Positions 25,234 through 33,914 of a stretch of DNA of 38,114 nt are shown piece after piece. Location of the stretch: the NCBI GenBank assembly GCA_001899385.1, contig MOYB01000002.1, positions 79,043 to 117,156 of the forward strand, given 5' to 3'. Position numbers and translations under genes: made by a program. This DNA is from Candidatus Caenarcanum bioreactoricola. GTDB lineage: Bacteria; Cyanobacteriota; Vampirovibrionia; Caenarcaniphilales; Caenarcanaceae. Each line of letters begins with the position of its first letter. Within the stretch, counting starts at the first letter, position 1. Below the pieces are notes generated by a model. That model saw only the letters and a program-made list of their open reading frames with translations. It was not told the DNA's origin and did not search any database.

Positions 25234-25872
25234 ATGTTTTTTATATTTTATATTTTAATTCCAATATTAATTGGTTATTTTTTAGGTTCAATACCTACAG
25301 GTTTTATTATTGGTAAATTCAAAGGTATTGATTTAACTAAAGAAGGAAGTGGAAGTATTGGGGCAACTAATACACTTAGACTACTTGGTAAAAGAGCTGG
25401 TATAACAGTACTTATTATAGATTTCTTAAAAGGTTTTATTGCTCCAATATTAGCATTAAAATTATGTAATCTTATTCCGTTAGCTGTTAATCTTGGAAAA
25501 CTCCCAATGGTTATAGCTGCTTTGTTTTGTATTATAGGGCATAGTAAATCAATTTGGATTGGATTTAAAGGGGGCAAATCTGCAGCTTCTGGTGCAGGTA
25601 CGATTTTTGCTTTAGATTGGAGATTAGGTTTAATAACTTTTTCAATTTGGTTTTTAACAGTATATATAAGCAAATATTCTTCTTTAGGCGCTTTAGTAGC
25701 AGTTTTTACTTGCCCATTTACAATGATTGCTTTAAGTTTTAAAGATAATGATTTTCAAAATTCAATTTGGATAGTACTTTATTGTTTTATAGCAGCTATC
25801 TATATTATTTGGAAACATAAAGAAAATATTAAAAGACTTATAAAGGGTGAAGAATCAAAAGTAAAATTTTGA
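25234..25872 (+). CDS. plsY: acyl-phosphate:glycerol-3-phosphate acyltransferase PlsY
   Basis: PlsY adds the first acyl chain to glycerol-3-phosphate in phospholipid synthesis, at the inner membrane. The family motifs GSIPTGFIIGK (about 19-29), GSGSIGATNTLRLLGK (about 38-53) and FKGGKSAASGAGT are all visible. It has several predicted membrane helices and 212 residues, as expected. It is the third gene of secE-nusG-plsY, with no Shine-Dalgarno site and a 3-nt gap, and converges on tadC. Confidence 0.95.
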   Translation: MFFIFYILIPILIGYFLGSIPTGFIIGKFKGIDLTKEGSGSIGATNTLRLLGKRAGITVLIIDFLKGFIAPILALKLCNLIPLAVNLGKLPMVIAALFCIIGHSKSIWIGFKGGKSAASGAGTIFALDWRLGLITFSIWFLTVYISKYSSLGALVAVFTCPFTMIALSFKDNDFQNSIWIVLYCFIAAIYIIWKHKENIKRLIKGEESKVKF

Positions 25873-25885
25873 AATTATATATTTT

Positions 25886-26824
25886 TTAACCCCAAAGATT
25901 TGCAAAAGCTTCTACTACTTTTTTGCCCATTGGTAATACTATTAACACTAAAATAGGTACTACAATAAAAGCAACCGTTAAAGAAAGCATTTTACCTTTT
26001 AACTGAGCGATTTCTGCTTCTATTTGTTGCTTTCTTCTTTCTCTAAAGAATCCAGCCATCTTAAGTAATGATTCACTAACACTACCCCCTGTTTTTTCAC
26101 TTTGATCCATAAGATTACAAAAATATTTCATATTCTTTGAATCACTTCTCTGGATTAAACCCTGCCAAGCTTCCTCTCTAGGTACTCCAAATCTTATATC
26201 TGCTTGCCATGCCAAAAAATCAGTTTTTATAGGTAAAGAATGTTTTTCATCAGGCATTTGGTTTAATATAAAATCTGCCGCGATATCAAAAGTTGCACCT
26301 GCTGCACAAGCATTAGCAAAAAGATCTATCATATCTGGAATAGATTTATCAAGAAGTAATGCACGCTTTTTAACTTGTTCTTTTATATCTTCCCAATAAA
26401 GTATATAAGCAAGTCCTCCAAAAGCTATTGCTAATATAGAAAAAATTATAACTTTTTTAATTAATATACCTATAATAAAAACCGCAGCAAAAACAAAAGT
26501 TGCAAAACCTAATTGTTCAAGACTTTTTAATAAATAAGCATTTGGGGTTCTTATTCCGGCTTTATTTAATAGTGAAAGTTTCTTTTCTGTAGGTGCTGGA
26601 ATTAAAGGTCCAAGTAGATTTGCAAAATTTTCTAATTCTTCACTTAAATCTTTCTCACGAACATCAAGACTACCTTGATCAACCATACCTTCTTGGAGAA
26701 ACCCTAAAGTTGCTTTTAAATTTCGTCCACTTGCTTGTTCCATATCTGAAAATATTTTCATTAATATGGAAAAACCAACTAATGAACTTACTAAAATAAC
26801 TCCTATTATTATGAAATTTGTCAT
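25886..26824 (-). CDS. tadC: Tad secretion membrane protein TadC
   Basis: TadC and TadB form the inner-membrane platform of Tad (type IVc) pilus machines. The 312-residue protein has the type II secretion F-domain architecture. There is an N-terminal helix, two central helices, the domain with LLDKSIPDMIDLFANACAAG and FRERRKQQIEAEIAQLKGKM, and a final hydrophobic segment LTVAFIVVPILVLIVLP. GGAG upstream of the ATG supports the start. It is last in tadA-tadB-tadC, 11 nt after tadB. Confidence 0.9.
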   Translation of the reverse strand: MTNFIIIGVILVSSLVGFSILMKIFSDMEQASGRNLKATLGFLQEGMVDQGSLDVREKDLSEELENFANLLGPLIPAPTEKKLSLLNKAGIRTPNAYLLKSLEQLGFATFVFAAVFIIGILIKKVIIFSILAIAFGGLAYILYWEDIKEQVKKRALLLDKSIPDMIDLFANACAAGATFDIAADFILNQMPDEKHSLPIKTDFLAWQADIRFGVPREEAWQGLIQRSDSKNMKYFCNLMDQSEKTGGSVSESLLKMAGFFRERRKQQIEAEIAQLKGKMLSLTVAFIVVPILVLIVLPMGKKVVEAFANLWG

Positions 26825-26835
26825 TTTTTTCTCCT

Positions 26836-27831
26836 TTAGGCGTCAATGCTTTTAACAGTCTTGTACATTAAGTAAATACCGATACAATAATATATAAAAA
26901 GTCCACAAGTTATTAATTGTCCCCAAATAGTAGCTAAGAACTCTTGATAAATATCTCTACAAGACATAGCAAATAATGGTATTATAAGCCAAGGTGCTAT
27001 TCCTAAAACTAATATACCCACAATATTTTCAGAAATAGATATATTTATTAATCCTTGTAGTCTAAATCTTTCAGTAATTACTCTTGCAAGTGTTACAAAA
27101 GTTGGTGCTAATGCTGCTCCTGTTTGATTTGCAACTTTTACCGCAATAACAAAAAGAAAAACATTTTTTGAAGCAACTCTTTCTCTAAATCTTTCTAAGG
27201 CTGTTGGTATATCTACCCCTAAAGCTAGTTCAGAAGAAATTTTCCCGAATTCTTGTCCAATAGGAGGATCCATACTTTCAGAAACAAATTTTAATCCATT
27301 CATAAAAGTTGAACCACCTTTTAGTGCAGCAGCCATAACATCAAGTGCTACGCCAAATTGTTCATCAAAAACTGTTACTCTTTCTCCAATTTTATATTCA
27401 AGAAAAAGAAGATTAAATACAAAACTTAATATAAAAACTGCTATTGAAACAAATATAGTTAATGGGAGAGAAATTTTACTCATAAGGACAATAAAAGTAA
27501 TTATAGTTAATACGCATGCCCCTAATAAAACAAAAGCAGCCCACAATCCGGCAGGTATTTTCCATCCGGCATGTATCATTTTTACGCCTAATATTGGAAA
27601 ATTATCAGTGATTTTTGTATCAATAAAATCTACTACTTCTTTTAATTCACTATCATCAAGTAATTGATTTGTGTTTAAATCATTTGAATAAAAAGTATTA
27701 TCAAGTTGTTGTTTCTCTTGTTGTTGTTTTTCTATAGATTGAAGTACTGTAGCAGCTACTACTATAAATAGCCCTACTAAACCACCTATAACTAAAAGTG
27801 AAACTAAATCAATTGAAGAAAAGTCAAACAT
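26836..27831 (-). CDS. tadB: Tad secretion membrane protein TadB
   Basis: This 331-residue type II secretion F-domain protein has an N-terminal membrane anchor, two central helices and FDEQFGVALDVMAAALKGGS. RVITERFRLQGLINISISEN comes before the last helices, as in TadB. It partners TadC and the ATPase TadA. GGAG 6 nt before the ATG supports the start. It lies 10 nt after tadA on the same transcript. Confidence 0.9.
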   Translation of the reverse strand: MFDFSSIDLVSLLVIGGLVGLFIVVAATVLQSIEKQQQEKQQLDNTFYSNDLNTNQLLDDSELKEVVDFIDTKITDNFPILGVKMIHAGWKIPAGLWAAFVLLGACVLTIITFIVLMSKISLPLTIFVSIAVFILSFVFNLLFLEYKIGERVTVFDEQFGVALDVMAAALKGGSTFMNGLKFVSESMDPPIGQEFGKISSELALGVDIPTALERFRERVASKNVFLFVIAVKVANQTGAALAPTFVTLARVITERFRLQGLINISISENIVGILVLGIAPWLIIPLFAMSCRDIYQEFLATIWGQLITCGLFIYYCIGIYLMYKTVKSIDA

Positions 27832-27841
27832 TTTAATCTCC

Positions 27842-29251
27842 TTATATTCTCATTTGATTTTGAGGCTTATTATCTGGAGCAAAGAGATCCATTGGTACAT
27901 CTATACCCTGAGATTTCATTGCAGAAACACATCTAGGGAGCACCCCTGTTGGCAAGAATTCCCCTACAACTTTACCTTGTTCATCAAGTCCTCTTTGTTT
28001 ATAAACATATATATCTTGCATTGTTATAGTATCGTCTTCCATTCCTATTATTTCAGTTATTTGTTTTATTTTTCTAGTGCCATCTTGAAATCTTGATTGC
28101 ATTACAACTAAATTTATAGTAGAAGAAATCATTTCTCTTACAGTTTTTAAAGGTAATTCTACTCCACTCATAAGAACTAGAGTTTCAATTCTTTTCATAG
28201 TATCTCTTGCAGTATTTGAGTGTACTGTTGTCATAGATCCTTCATGACCTGTATTCATAGCTTGCAACATATCAAGAGCTTCTCCACCACGACATTCTCC
28301 CACTACTATTCTATTTGGTCTCATTCTTAAAGCATTCTTCATAAGATCTCGTGCAGACACAAGTCCTTCTCCTTCAGCATTTGCAACTCTTGTTTCAAGT
28401 CTTATTACGTGTTCTTGTTGTAATTTTAATTCTGCAGAATCTTCTATTGTAATAATTCGATCTTCATTACTTGCAAAAGAAGAAAGTGCATTAAGTAAAG
28501 TTGTTTTGCCTGAACCAGTTCCTCCTGCAACTATTATATTAAGTCTTGCTTTTACACATAAACTTAAAAATTTAGCCATTTTAGCAGTAATCGCATTGTA
28601 ATTTATTAAATCTTCAAAAGAAAGCGCTTTATCTGGGAATTTTCTTATAGTTACAGCAGCTCCATCTAAAGCTAAAGGTGGAATAATAGCATTAACACGA
28701 GATCCATCTGGGAGTCTTGCATCAACCATAGGACTTGCATTATCTACTCGTCTACCAATTCTAAGAGCAATTCTTTTTACTACATGTAATAAATGTTCTT
28801 CATTTTCAAAAAGTATTTCACCTAATTTTATAAGTTTTCCACTTTTTTCAACAAAAGTCGAACGGGCACTATTTATCATAATTTCAGTGATGCTTTTATC
28901 TCGGAGAAGTGGTTCTAAAGGTCCAAATCCTAAAACTTCATCAGTTAAATCATTTAATAAAAGAATTTTTTGTTCTGGAGAAAGTGGAATTCCTCTACTA
29001 AGAGTAATAGCATTTACAATCTGTACTATTTGTTGTTTTATAGCATTATGATTACTTTCTTTTGCTAAATCTTCAGGAGCAATTTCATTTAATAATTGTT
29101 GATGTAATTCTTTTCTTAATTGATAAAAAGCAGGAGTTTTTAAATTCTGTGTTGAAGGAGCTGAAGTTTTTGTTTGCTCTTTCATTGAACTGAGTTTATT
29201 TTTCAACATTTCTTGTTGAGCATTAAATTGTTGTTGATTAGGATTAGACAT
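27842..29251 (-). CDS. tadA: Tad secretion ATPase TadA (CpaF-like)
   Basis: This hexameric ATPase powers Tad pilus assembly or retraction. The order is: a polar N-terminal leader (~40 residues), the N-terminal domain with LGFGPLEPLLRDKSITEIMI, Walker A GGTGSGKTTLL, the Asp box IITIEDSAEL, Walker B RMRPNRIVVGECRGGEALDM and the His box TGHEGSMTTVHSN. At 469 residues it matches CpaF. No pilin, prepilin peptidase, secretin or TadZ gene is in the window, so the rest of the system must lie elsewhere. Confidence 0.95.
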   Translation of the reverse strand: MSNPNQQQFNAQQEMLKNKLSSMKEQTKTSAPSTQNLKTPAFYQLRKELHQQLLNEIAPEDLAKESNHNAIKQQIVQIVNAITLSRGIPLSPEQKILLLNDLTDEVLGFGPLEPLLRDKSITEIMINSARSTFVEKSGKLIKLGEILFENEEHLLHVVKRIALRIGRRVDNASPMVDARLPDGSRVNAIIPPLALDGAAVTIRKFPDKALSFEDLINYNAITAKMAKFLSLCVKARLNIIVAGGTGSGKTTLLNALSSFASNEDRIITIEDSAELKLQQEHVIRLETRVANAEGEGLVSARDLMKNALRMRPNRIVVGECRGGEALDMLQAMNTGHEGSMTTVHSNTARDTMKRIETLVLMSGVELPLKTVREMISSTINLVVMQSRFQDGTRKIKQITEIIGMEDDTITMQDIYVYKQRGLDEQGKVVGEFLPTGVLPRCVSAMKSQGIDVPMDLFAPDNKPQNQMRI

Positions 29252-29356
29252 AATTAATAAATATATAAGCTCTTAATTAGGATTTTTCCCTTAGTTATAA
29301 GTTTTTTTAAAGAGTTTACCCTAAAGATAGTATATTAATTAATCTAGATATAAGAT

Positions 29357-30475
29357 TTAAAGCTTTAAAGGCTTTGATAAAACTTCTTCTACGTATTTAC
29401 TTGTAATTGGTAATTCAAGACGATTTATCATACTAACAAATTCTTTTTCAACGGCATTATCTGAATAAGCAGTCATTATATCTTGGAATCCAAGATCATG
29501 CTCACTTTGATAATATACCATTATAGCTGTTTTACCTTGCTGAAGTGCTTTTGTTATTAACTGACATTTAAGGTGTGCTATTTCACAATCTATCATAAGT
29601 GGTTGTGTTCCTCTTAAATAACGACTAAAAGGTTCTGCTATTACTCGTTTTTGAGGACTATCTTTAAAACCATAAGGTTCTAATTCTTTTATAAAATACT
29701 CTGCAGCATTTATATTCATATTATTTTTCTTTCTTTCTTCTTTTTTATAACCTTCTGCTACAACTACTAAAGCATGACGTCTTTTTGAAAGCTCATTTGC
29801 AATTTCTGCTAAAATTTCTGAAGAAAAATCGAAAATCGGAAGTATTATAAGATGTGCTCTTGCTGCCGCACCTGAATGCAAAGCATGTCTTCCACTTTTA
29901 TTACCCATCATTTCTAAGAAATAAATTCTTCTATGAGTATAAGCATCTTCATAAAGTCCTCTTGCAATTTGTGCACCATGTTCAGCACAAGAGAAAAAGC
30001 CTATTGCTCTATCATTATTTATATCTGAATCTGCTGAAATATTTATAAAAGCAGTTTTTATATTAGAAGGTAAAATCTTCAATAAATCTTTAGCACCTCT
30101 AAGAGTACCATCTCCGCCACAGAAAATTACTGCCTCAAATTTATTTTGAATTATAGTTTCAACAGCTTTTTTTTGATAATCTTCTCTTATAAATTCTGGA
30201 AATCTTTCTGAACGAAAATCTGAACCAGGATAAAAAATTCTTCGCCCCATTGTTTCTGTTGGAATGCCTTTATTATTAAGCTCATAAGCATTAATAGGAC
30301 TTGTAACCATTCTGATTAACTGAGGCTCATCAGAAAACCCCTCACATAAAGATCTAAATCCTGAACGAGCAGCCCAACATTCCCAACCGAGCTTTTCACC
30401 TTCTTCTGTTAAGCCAACTGCCACTGCTGTATAACCTGGTGCTAATCCGCCATCAAATATAACTAAAGTTTTCAT
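29357..30475 (-). CDS. divergent phosphofructokinase-family protein
   Basis: The PFK fold is recognisable: DGGLAPGYTAV at 8-18 (usual GGxAPGxN), GGDGTLRGA at 120-128 and EGYKKEE. The catalytic TIDND reads SADSD (147-151), keeping both aspartates. EVMGRxxG reads EMMGNKSG (188-195), so the substrate-binding arginine is Asn. The following PE is PIFDF. The residue after GGD is Gly, as in ATP-dependent members. At 372 residues it is longer than bacterial PfkA (~320). It could be a genuine glycolytic PFK, a kinase for another sugar phosphate, or a regulator. It begins 4 nt after ctpA. Confidence 0.7.
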   Translation of the reverse strand: MKTLVIFDGGLAPGYTAVAVGLTEEGEKLGWECWAARSGFRSLCEGFSDEPQLIRMVTSPINAYELNNKGIPTETMGRRIFYPGSDFRSERFPEFIREDYQKKAVETIIQNKFEAVIFCGGDGTLRGAKDLLKILPSNIKTAFINISADSDINNDRAIGFFSCAEHGAQIARGLYEDAYTHRRIYFLEMMGNKSGRHALHSGAAARAHLIILPIFDFSSEILAEIANELSKRRHALVVVAEGYKKEERKKNNMNINAAEYFIKELEPYGFKDSPQKRVIAEPFSRYLRGTQPLMIDCEIAHLKCQLITKALQQGKTAIMVYYQSEHDLGFQDIMTAYSDNAVEKEFVSMINRLELPITSKYVEEVLSKPLKL

Positions 30476-30479
30476 AATT

Positions 30480-31748
30480 TTAAACAGGAAGTTTTTTAGA
30501 TAAAATTTCTTTTGCTTTTTTTAATTGAAGATCCTTATTAAAATCTTTATTTTGTTCCATTATATTGTCATAATTCATAAACCAAGGTCCTTTTTTAGCT
30601 TCTAAATCTTCTTTATTAAGTTTAATTTCATAATTAGGTTTTATTCCTATTTCATGAATATCTGTTCCATTAGGAGTTAAATATTTAGCAGCTGTTATAT
30701 TAATACCCGAACCGTCTGGTAAATCTCTTACTATTTGTACAAGTCCTTTCCCAAAAGTTGTAGTACCTATAAGAACAGCTCTCTTGTTATCTTTTAAAGC
30801 TCCTGCCAATATTTCACTAGCACTTGCAGAACCTTCATTTACTAATAAAGCTAAATTTCCTTTATATTTAAAATCACTATTGCCTGTTTTTTTGGTAAGA
30901 ATATAACCATCTCTATCAACAGTACTTACTATATCTTGATTTTCTTCTAAAAATATATTTGAAATTTCAATAGCATTATCTAAAAGTCCACCTGGATTAT
31001 TTCTTAAATCTAAAATTAACGAAGGGCAATCCCCTAATTTTTTAAGTTTTTCAGAAAACTCTTTTGCTGCATCTTGAGAAATAAAACTTGCTAAATGTAT
31101 ATAACAAATTTTATTTTCAAATTTTTTATAATGATCTTCTGGTATAGATTCCACATGAATTTCAGCTCTCTCAACTTCGTAGAGTTTCTTTTCTTCCCCT
31201 CTCTGAATAAGTATTTTTACTTTGGTACCAGCAATTCCTCTTATTTTACCAGCAACTTCGTCAATTGAAAGACCTTTTGTTGATTCTCCATTAACTTCAA
31301 GTATTTCATCTTTAGGCAGAAACCCAGCCTTAAATGCTGGGGTGTCTTGTATAGGCGCAATAACTATAACTTTTTGTTCTTTATTTAATCCGATTTGAAT
31401 ACCAATACCTGTTAATTTCGCATTGATTGCTTCTATTTCTTCTTTATATGCTTTTTGATCGAGATATCTAGTGTATCTATCACCAAGACTTGCAACCATT
31501 GTTTCTATTGCTTTGCTTGAATCATCAAAATCTTTAAGTCTACCTTTATAGCGTTTATCTAAAGACCATATCTCTAAATCTTGATTATTAAAAGTTTTAT
31601 CAAGATAATTTTGTTGAAGCATGAGTCTTGTTAACTCATAAAGTTGTTCAGGTGTTATTGATTTTTGTGGTAAAGAAAAAACAATTAAACCAGTTGCGAA
31701 TAAAAAAAATATCCAGAACAAGGTTAGAATCTGTTTTACAATTTTCAT
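30480..31748 (-). CDS. ctpA: carboxy-terminal processing protease (S41 family)
   Basis: This periplasmic serine protease trims or degrades proteins from their C-termini. An N-terminal signal anchor (about 7-25) is followed by a helical region, a PDZ domain (about 105-185) and the S41 domain. Catalytic Ser309 (GSASASEI) and Lys334 (TTFGKGLVQ) are present. At 422 residues it is a normal Ctp. It lies 10 nt after rplE and 4 nt before the PFK-like gene, so it is apparently translated from a ribosomal-protein transcript. Confidence 0.95.
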   Translation of the reverse strand: MKIVKQILTLFWIFFLFATGLIVFSLPQKSITPEQLYELTRLMLQQNYLDKTFNNQDLEIWSLDKRYKGRLKDFDDSSKAIETMVASLGDRYTRYLDQKAYKEEIEAINAKLTGIGIQIGLNKEQKVIVIAPIQDTPAFKAGFLPKDEILEVNGESTKGLSIDEVAGKIRGIAGTKVKILIQRGEEKKLYEVERAEIHVESIPEDHYKKFENKICYIHLASFISQDAAKEFSEKLKKLGDCPSLILDLRNNPGGLLDNAIEISNIFLEENQDIVSTVDRDGYILTKKTGNSDFKYKGNLALLVNEGSASASEILAGALKDNKRAVLIGTTTFGKGLVQIVRDLPDGSGINITAAKYLTPNGTDIHEIGIKPNYEIKLNKEDLEAKKGPWFMNYDNIMEQNKDFNKDLQLKKAKEILSKKLPV

Positions 31749-31758
31749 AAATATTTAA

Positions 31759-32292
31759 TTAATTTTTGCTAAAAGGAAATCCCATTTCTTCTAAAAGTGC
31801 TCTGCCTTCATCATCAGTATTAGCACTAGTAACAAAAGTAATATTAAAACCTTTATTTGTTCTATTTTCAAGCTCAACAAAGATTCTTTGATCTGCTATA
31901 CCTATTGTAAAATTACCTCTTCTATCGCTTTTAATTTTGAAACCTCTAAAATCTCTAATTCTAGGAGATGCAATAGATATAAATCTATCTAAAAAGCTAT
32001 ACATTAAATCTTTTCTAAGAGTTACACTAATACCATTAGGCATACCTTCTCTTAATTTAAAAGTTGCTATTGATTTTTTAGATTTATTAACTAAAGGCTT
32101 TTGTCCACTAACAATAGTAATATCTTTTACCATTTCCTCAAGAATATTACCAGTTTTTGAATCTTCAGCATTAACACCTCTATTTATAACAATCTTTAAA
32201 AGTTTAGGTACTTGTAAATCATTTGTGTAAGAAAATTTCTTTTTAAGATTAGGCATTATTTGCTCTTTATACTGCTTTTCTTTTCTTGTCAT
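31759..32292 (-). CDS. rplE: 50S ribosomal protein L5
   Basis: L5 binds 5S rRNA in the central protuberance. The 177-residue protein has the family sequence PNLKKKFSYTNDLQVPKLLK, then LREGMPNGISVTLR and FVTSANTDDEGRALLEEMGF. It begins 1 nt after the rplX stop. Normally rpsN follows; here ctpA follows, so this pair is detached from the rest of the spc operon. Confidence 0.97.
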   Translation of the reverse strand: MTRKEKQYKEQIMPNLKKKFSYTNDLQVPKLLKIVINRGVNAEDSKTGNILEEMVKDITIVSGQKPLVNKSKKSIATFKLREGMPNGISVTLRKDLMYSFLDRFISIASPRIRDFRGFKIKSDRRGNFTIGIADQRIFVELENRTNKGFNITFVTSANTDDEGRALLEEMGFPFSKN

Positions 32293-32293
32293 T

Positions 32294-32713
32294 TTAGATT
32301 TCCTCTCCTGTTTTAACTGCTATTCTTTTGCCTTCCTTGTTATGGCGAATTCTTGTTGCAACAGCTTTGCCTTCTTTTTGAACAACAAGACTTATATTTG
32401 ACATGTCAATAGGAGCTTCCATTTCAACTTTTTCACCATGCTCTTGTCCCTGCCTAGGCTTTCTATGCTTTGTTTTCATATTAATACCAGCAACTATTGC
32501 TTGAGCTTTTGCTGAAATTACTTTGAGAACTTTACCAGTTTTGCCTTTATCATCACCACTAATAACAATAACTTCATCCCCTAATTTTATATCCCAAGAT
32601 CTTCTAGGATTTCTTCTTCCTTTAAGGAAAGCTACATTAAAAACAAGACGATCTCTTTTTTCTTTAGCTTTGATTGCCGTCTTTGTATATTTGATCTTCT
32701 TTTTTACAGACAT
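32294..32713 (-). CDS. rplX: 50S ribosomal protein L24 with N-terminal extension
   Basis: L24 helps initiate 50S assembly. The KOW core starts at about residue 41 (DIKLGDEVIVISGDDKGKTG) and continues through NMKTKHRKPRQGQEHGEKVE. The protein is 139 residues against about 105 usually; the extra ~35-40 N-terminal residues are strongly basic (VKKKIKYTKTAIKAKEKRDR). No internal Met offers a shorter start near the core. Upstream is folK, not rplN, so it opens the unusual rplX-rplE-ctpA-PFK operon. Confidence 0.95.
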   Translation of the reverse strand: MSVKKKIKYTKTAIKAKEKRDRLVFNVAFLKGRRNPRRSWDIKLGDEVIVISGDDKGKTGKVLKVISAKAQAIVAGINMKTKHRKPRQGQEHGEKVEMEAPIDMSNISLVVQKEGKAVATRIRHNKEGKRIAVKTGEEI

Positions 32714-32789
32714 TATATTTAAATCTAATAAATTAAGAAAGAAATAATAACATAAAAAATTTGTTTTTAATATGATTTTTAAATTATTT

Positions 32790-33293
32790 TCAAGAAAGCT
32801 TTTGAATATTTGAATTAATAGTAATTTTAGTAATTAAATCTTTATAATTAAGTTTATTTACAGGATCTTTCCAATTTAAAGGGGCAATCTCTGCTAAAGG
32901 CAAAAGAACAAAATCTCTTTTTAAAGCTTCTGGATGAGGAATTGTTAAATTTTCTGTTTTTATTATTAAATCATCAAAAAACAATAAATCCAGATCAATT
33001 ATTCTTGAAAATTTCAAATTATTATTTTTATTATTTCTACCCAAAGTTTTTTCAATTTCTTTTAATTTCAAAAAGAGTTCTTCTGCTAAAAATTTAGTTT
33101 CTATTAAACAAACAAGATTTAAGAATTTTTGAGGATTTTCTTCTGATAAATCAATTGCATTACTTTCATAAATACTTGAAATTTTTAAAATATTTATAGA
33201 ATTTGAATTTTCTAAGAGATTTATTGCTTGTTTTAAATTCTCTTGTCTATTTCCAATGTTTGAGCCAAAACCTATAAAAGCAGTTGATATCAT
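32790..33293 (-). CDS. folK: 2-amino-4-hydroxy-6-hydroxymethyldihydropteridine pyrophosphokinase
   Basis: HPPK transfers pyrophosphate from ATP to the pterin in folate synthesis. Family signatures are FIGFGSNIGNRQENLKQAI at the N-terminus, FSRIIDLDLLFFDD (usual RxxDxDLLxY) and IPHPEALKRDFVLLPLAEI. At 167 residues it is a stand-alone HPPK. It lies 76 nt upstream of rplX on the same strand and could share its transcript, though an AT-rich gap with a possible promoter lies between. Confidence 0.94.
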   Translation of the reverse strand: MISTAFIGFGSNIGNRQENLKQAINLLENSNSINILKISSIYESNAIDLSEENPQKFLNLVCLIETKFLAEELFLKLKEIEKTLGRNNKNNNLKFSRIIDLDLLFFDDLIIKTENLTIPHPEALKRDFVLLPLAEIAPLNWKDPVNKLNYKDLITKITINSNIQKLS

Positions 33294-33341
33294 TTATTTT
33301 TACTTTTATTTATACTATATGATAAAATTTCTATTTTTAAT

Positions 33342-33914
33342 ATGAAAAGATTTTTATCAATAATAAAAGACAAAAAAAATATATTAAATATTTTAAGAAT
33401 ATTATTAGGTATAAGCCTTATAATGGCTGCTTGTGGTAAAATCCTACCTGTTGGAGCTTATTATAAATGTGGATATATTCCTCTAGAACTCTTTCTTTCA
33501 CAAATTATAAAATATCATTTTCCTTTACCTAAAATTTTAATAGAAATTTCTACTATACCTCTTATAACTTTTGAACTTCTTATTGGACTTTTATTGGTTT
33601 TTAATACAAGAGTAAAATTTGCTTTAATTCTTCTTCAAATTTTAATGTTCTTTATGATACCTATTACCTTATGGGGCACATTTATGGGAGTATCTGATTG
33701 TGGTTGTTATGGGAATCTTGTAAAAAGACCTCCATGGGTTGCTACTATTGAGGATTTTTTAATTTTAGTTTTATGTTTCTTACTTTATCCACGATATAAA
33801 GAAAATAAAAAAACAAATATAAAAATTGATATCTTAATATTATTTATATGTTTATCTTGTGCTATTTACACTTTTTGGCAACTTCTTCAAATTTGGAAAT
33901 TAAATGCAGGATAA
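33342..33914 (+). CDS. MauE/DoxX-like integral membrane protein
   Basis: The 190-residue protein has about five hydrophobic segments. The pattern LGISLIMAACGKILPVGAYY, then TFELLIGLLLVFN and DCGCYGNLVKRPPWVATIEDF matches the MauE-like branch of the DoxX superfamily. The CGC pair at about residues 124-126 suggests a thiol redox or protein-folding role, as MauE supports disulfide maturation of methylamine dehydrogenase. No mau genes are present, so the client is unknown. Its 3' end overlaps the ispA start by 11 nt. Confidence 0.8.
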   Translation: MKRFLSIIKDKKNILNILRILLGISLIMAACGKILPVGAYYKCGYIPLELFLSQIIKYHFPLPKILIEISTIPLITFELLIGLLLVFNTRVKFALILLQILMFFMIPITLWGTFMGVSDCGCYGNLVKRPPWVATIEDFLILVLCFLLYPRYKENKKTNIKIDILILFICLSCAIYTFWQLLQIWKLNAG

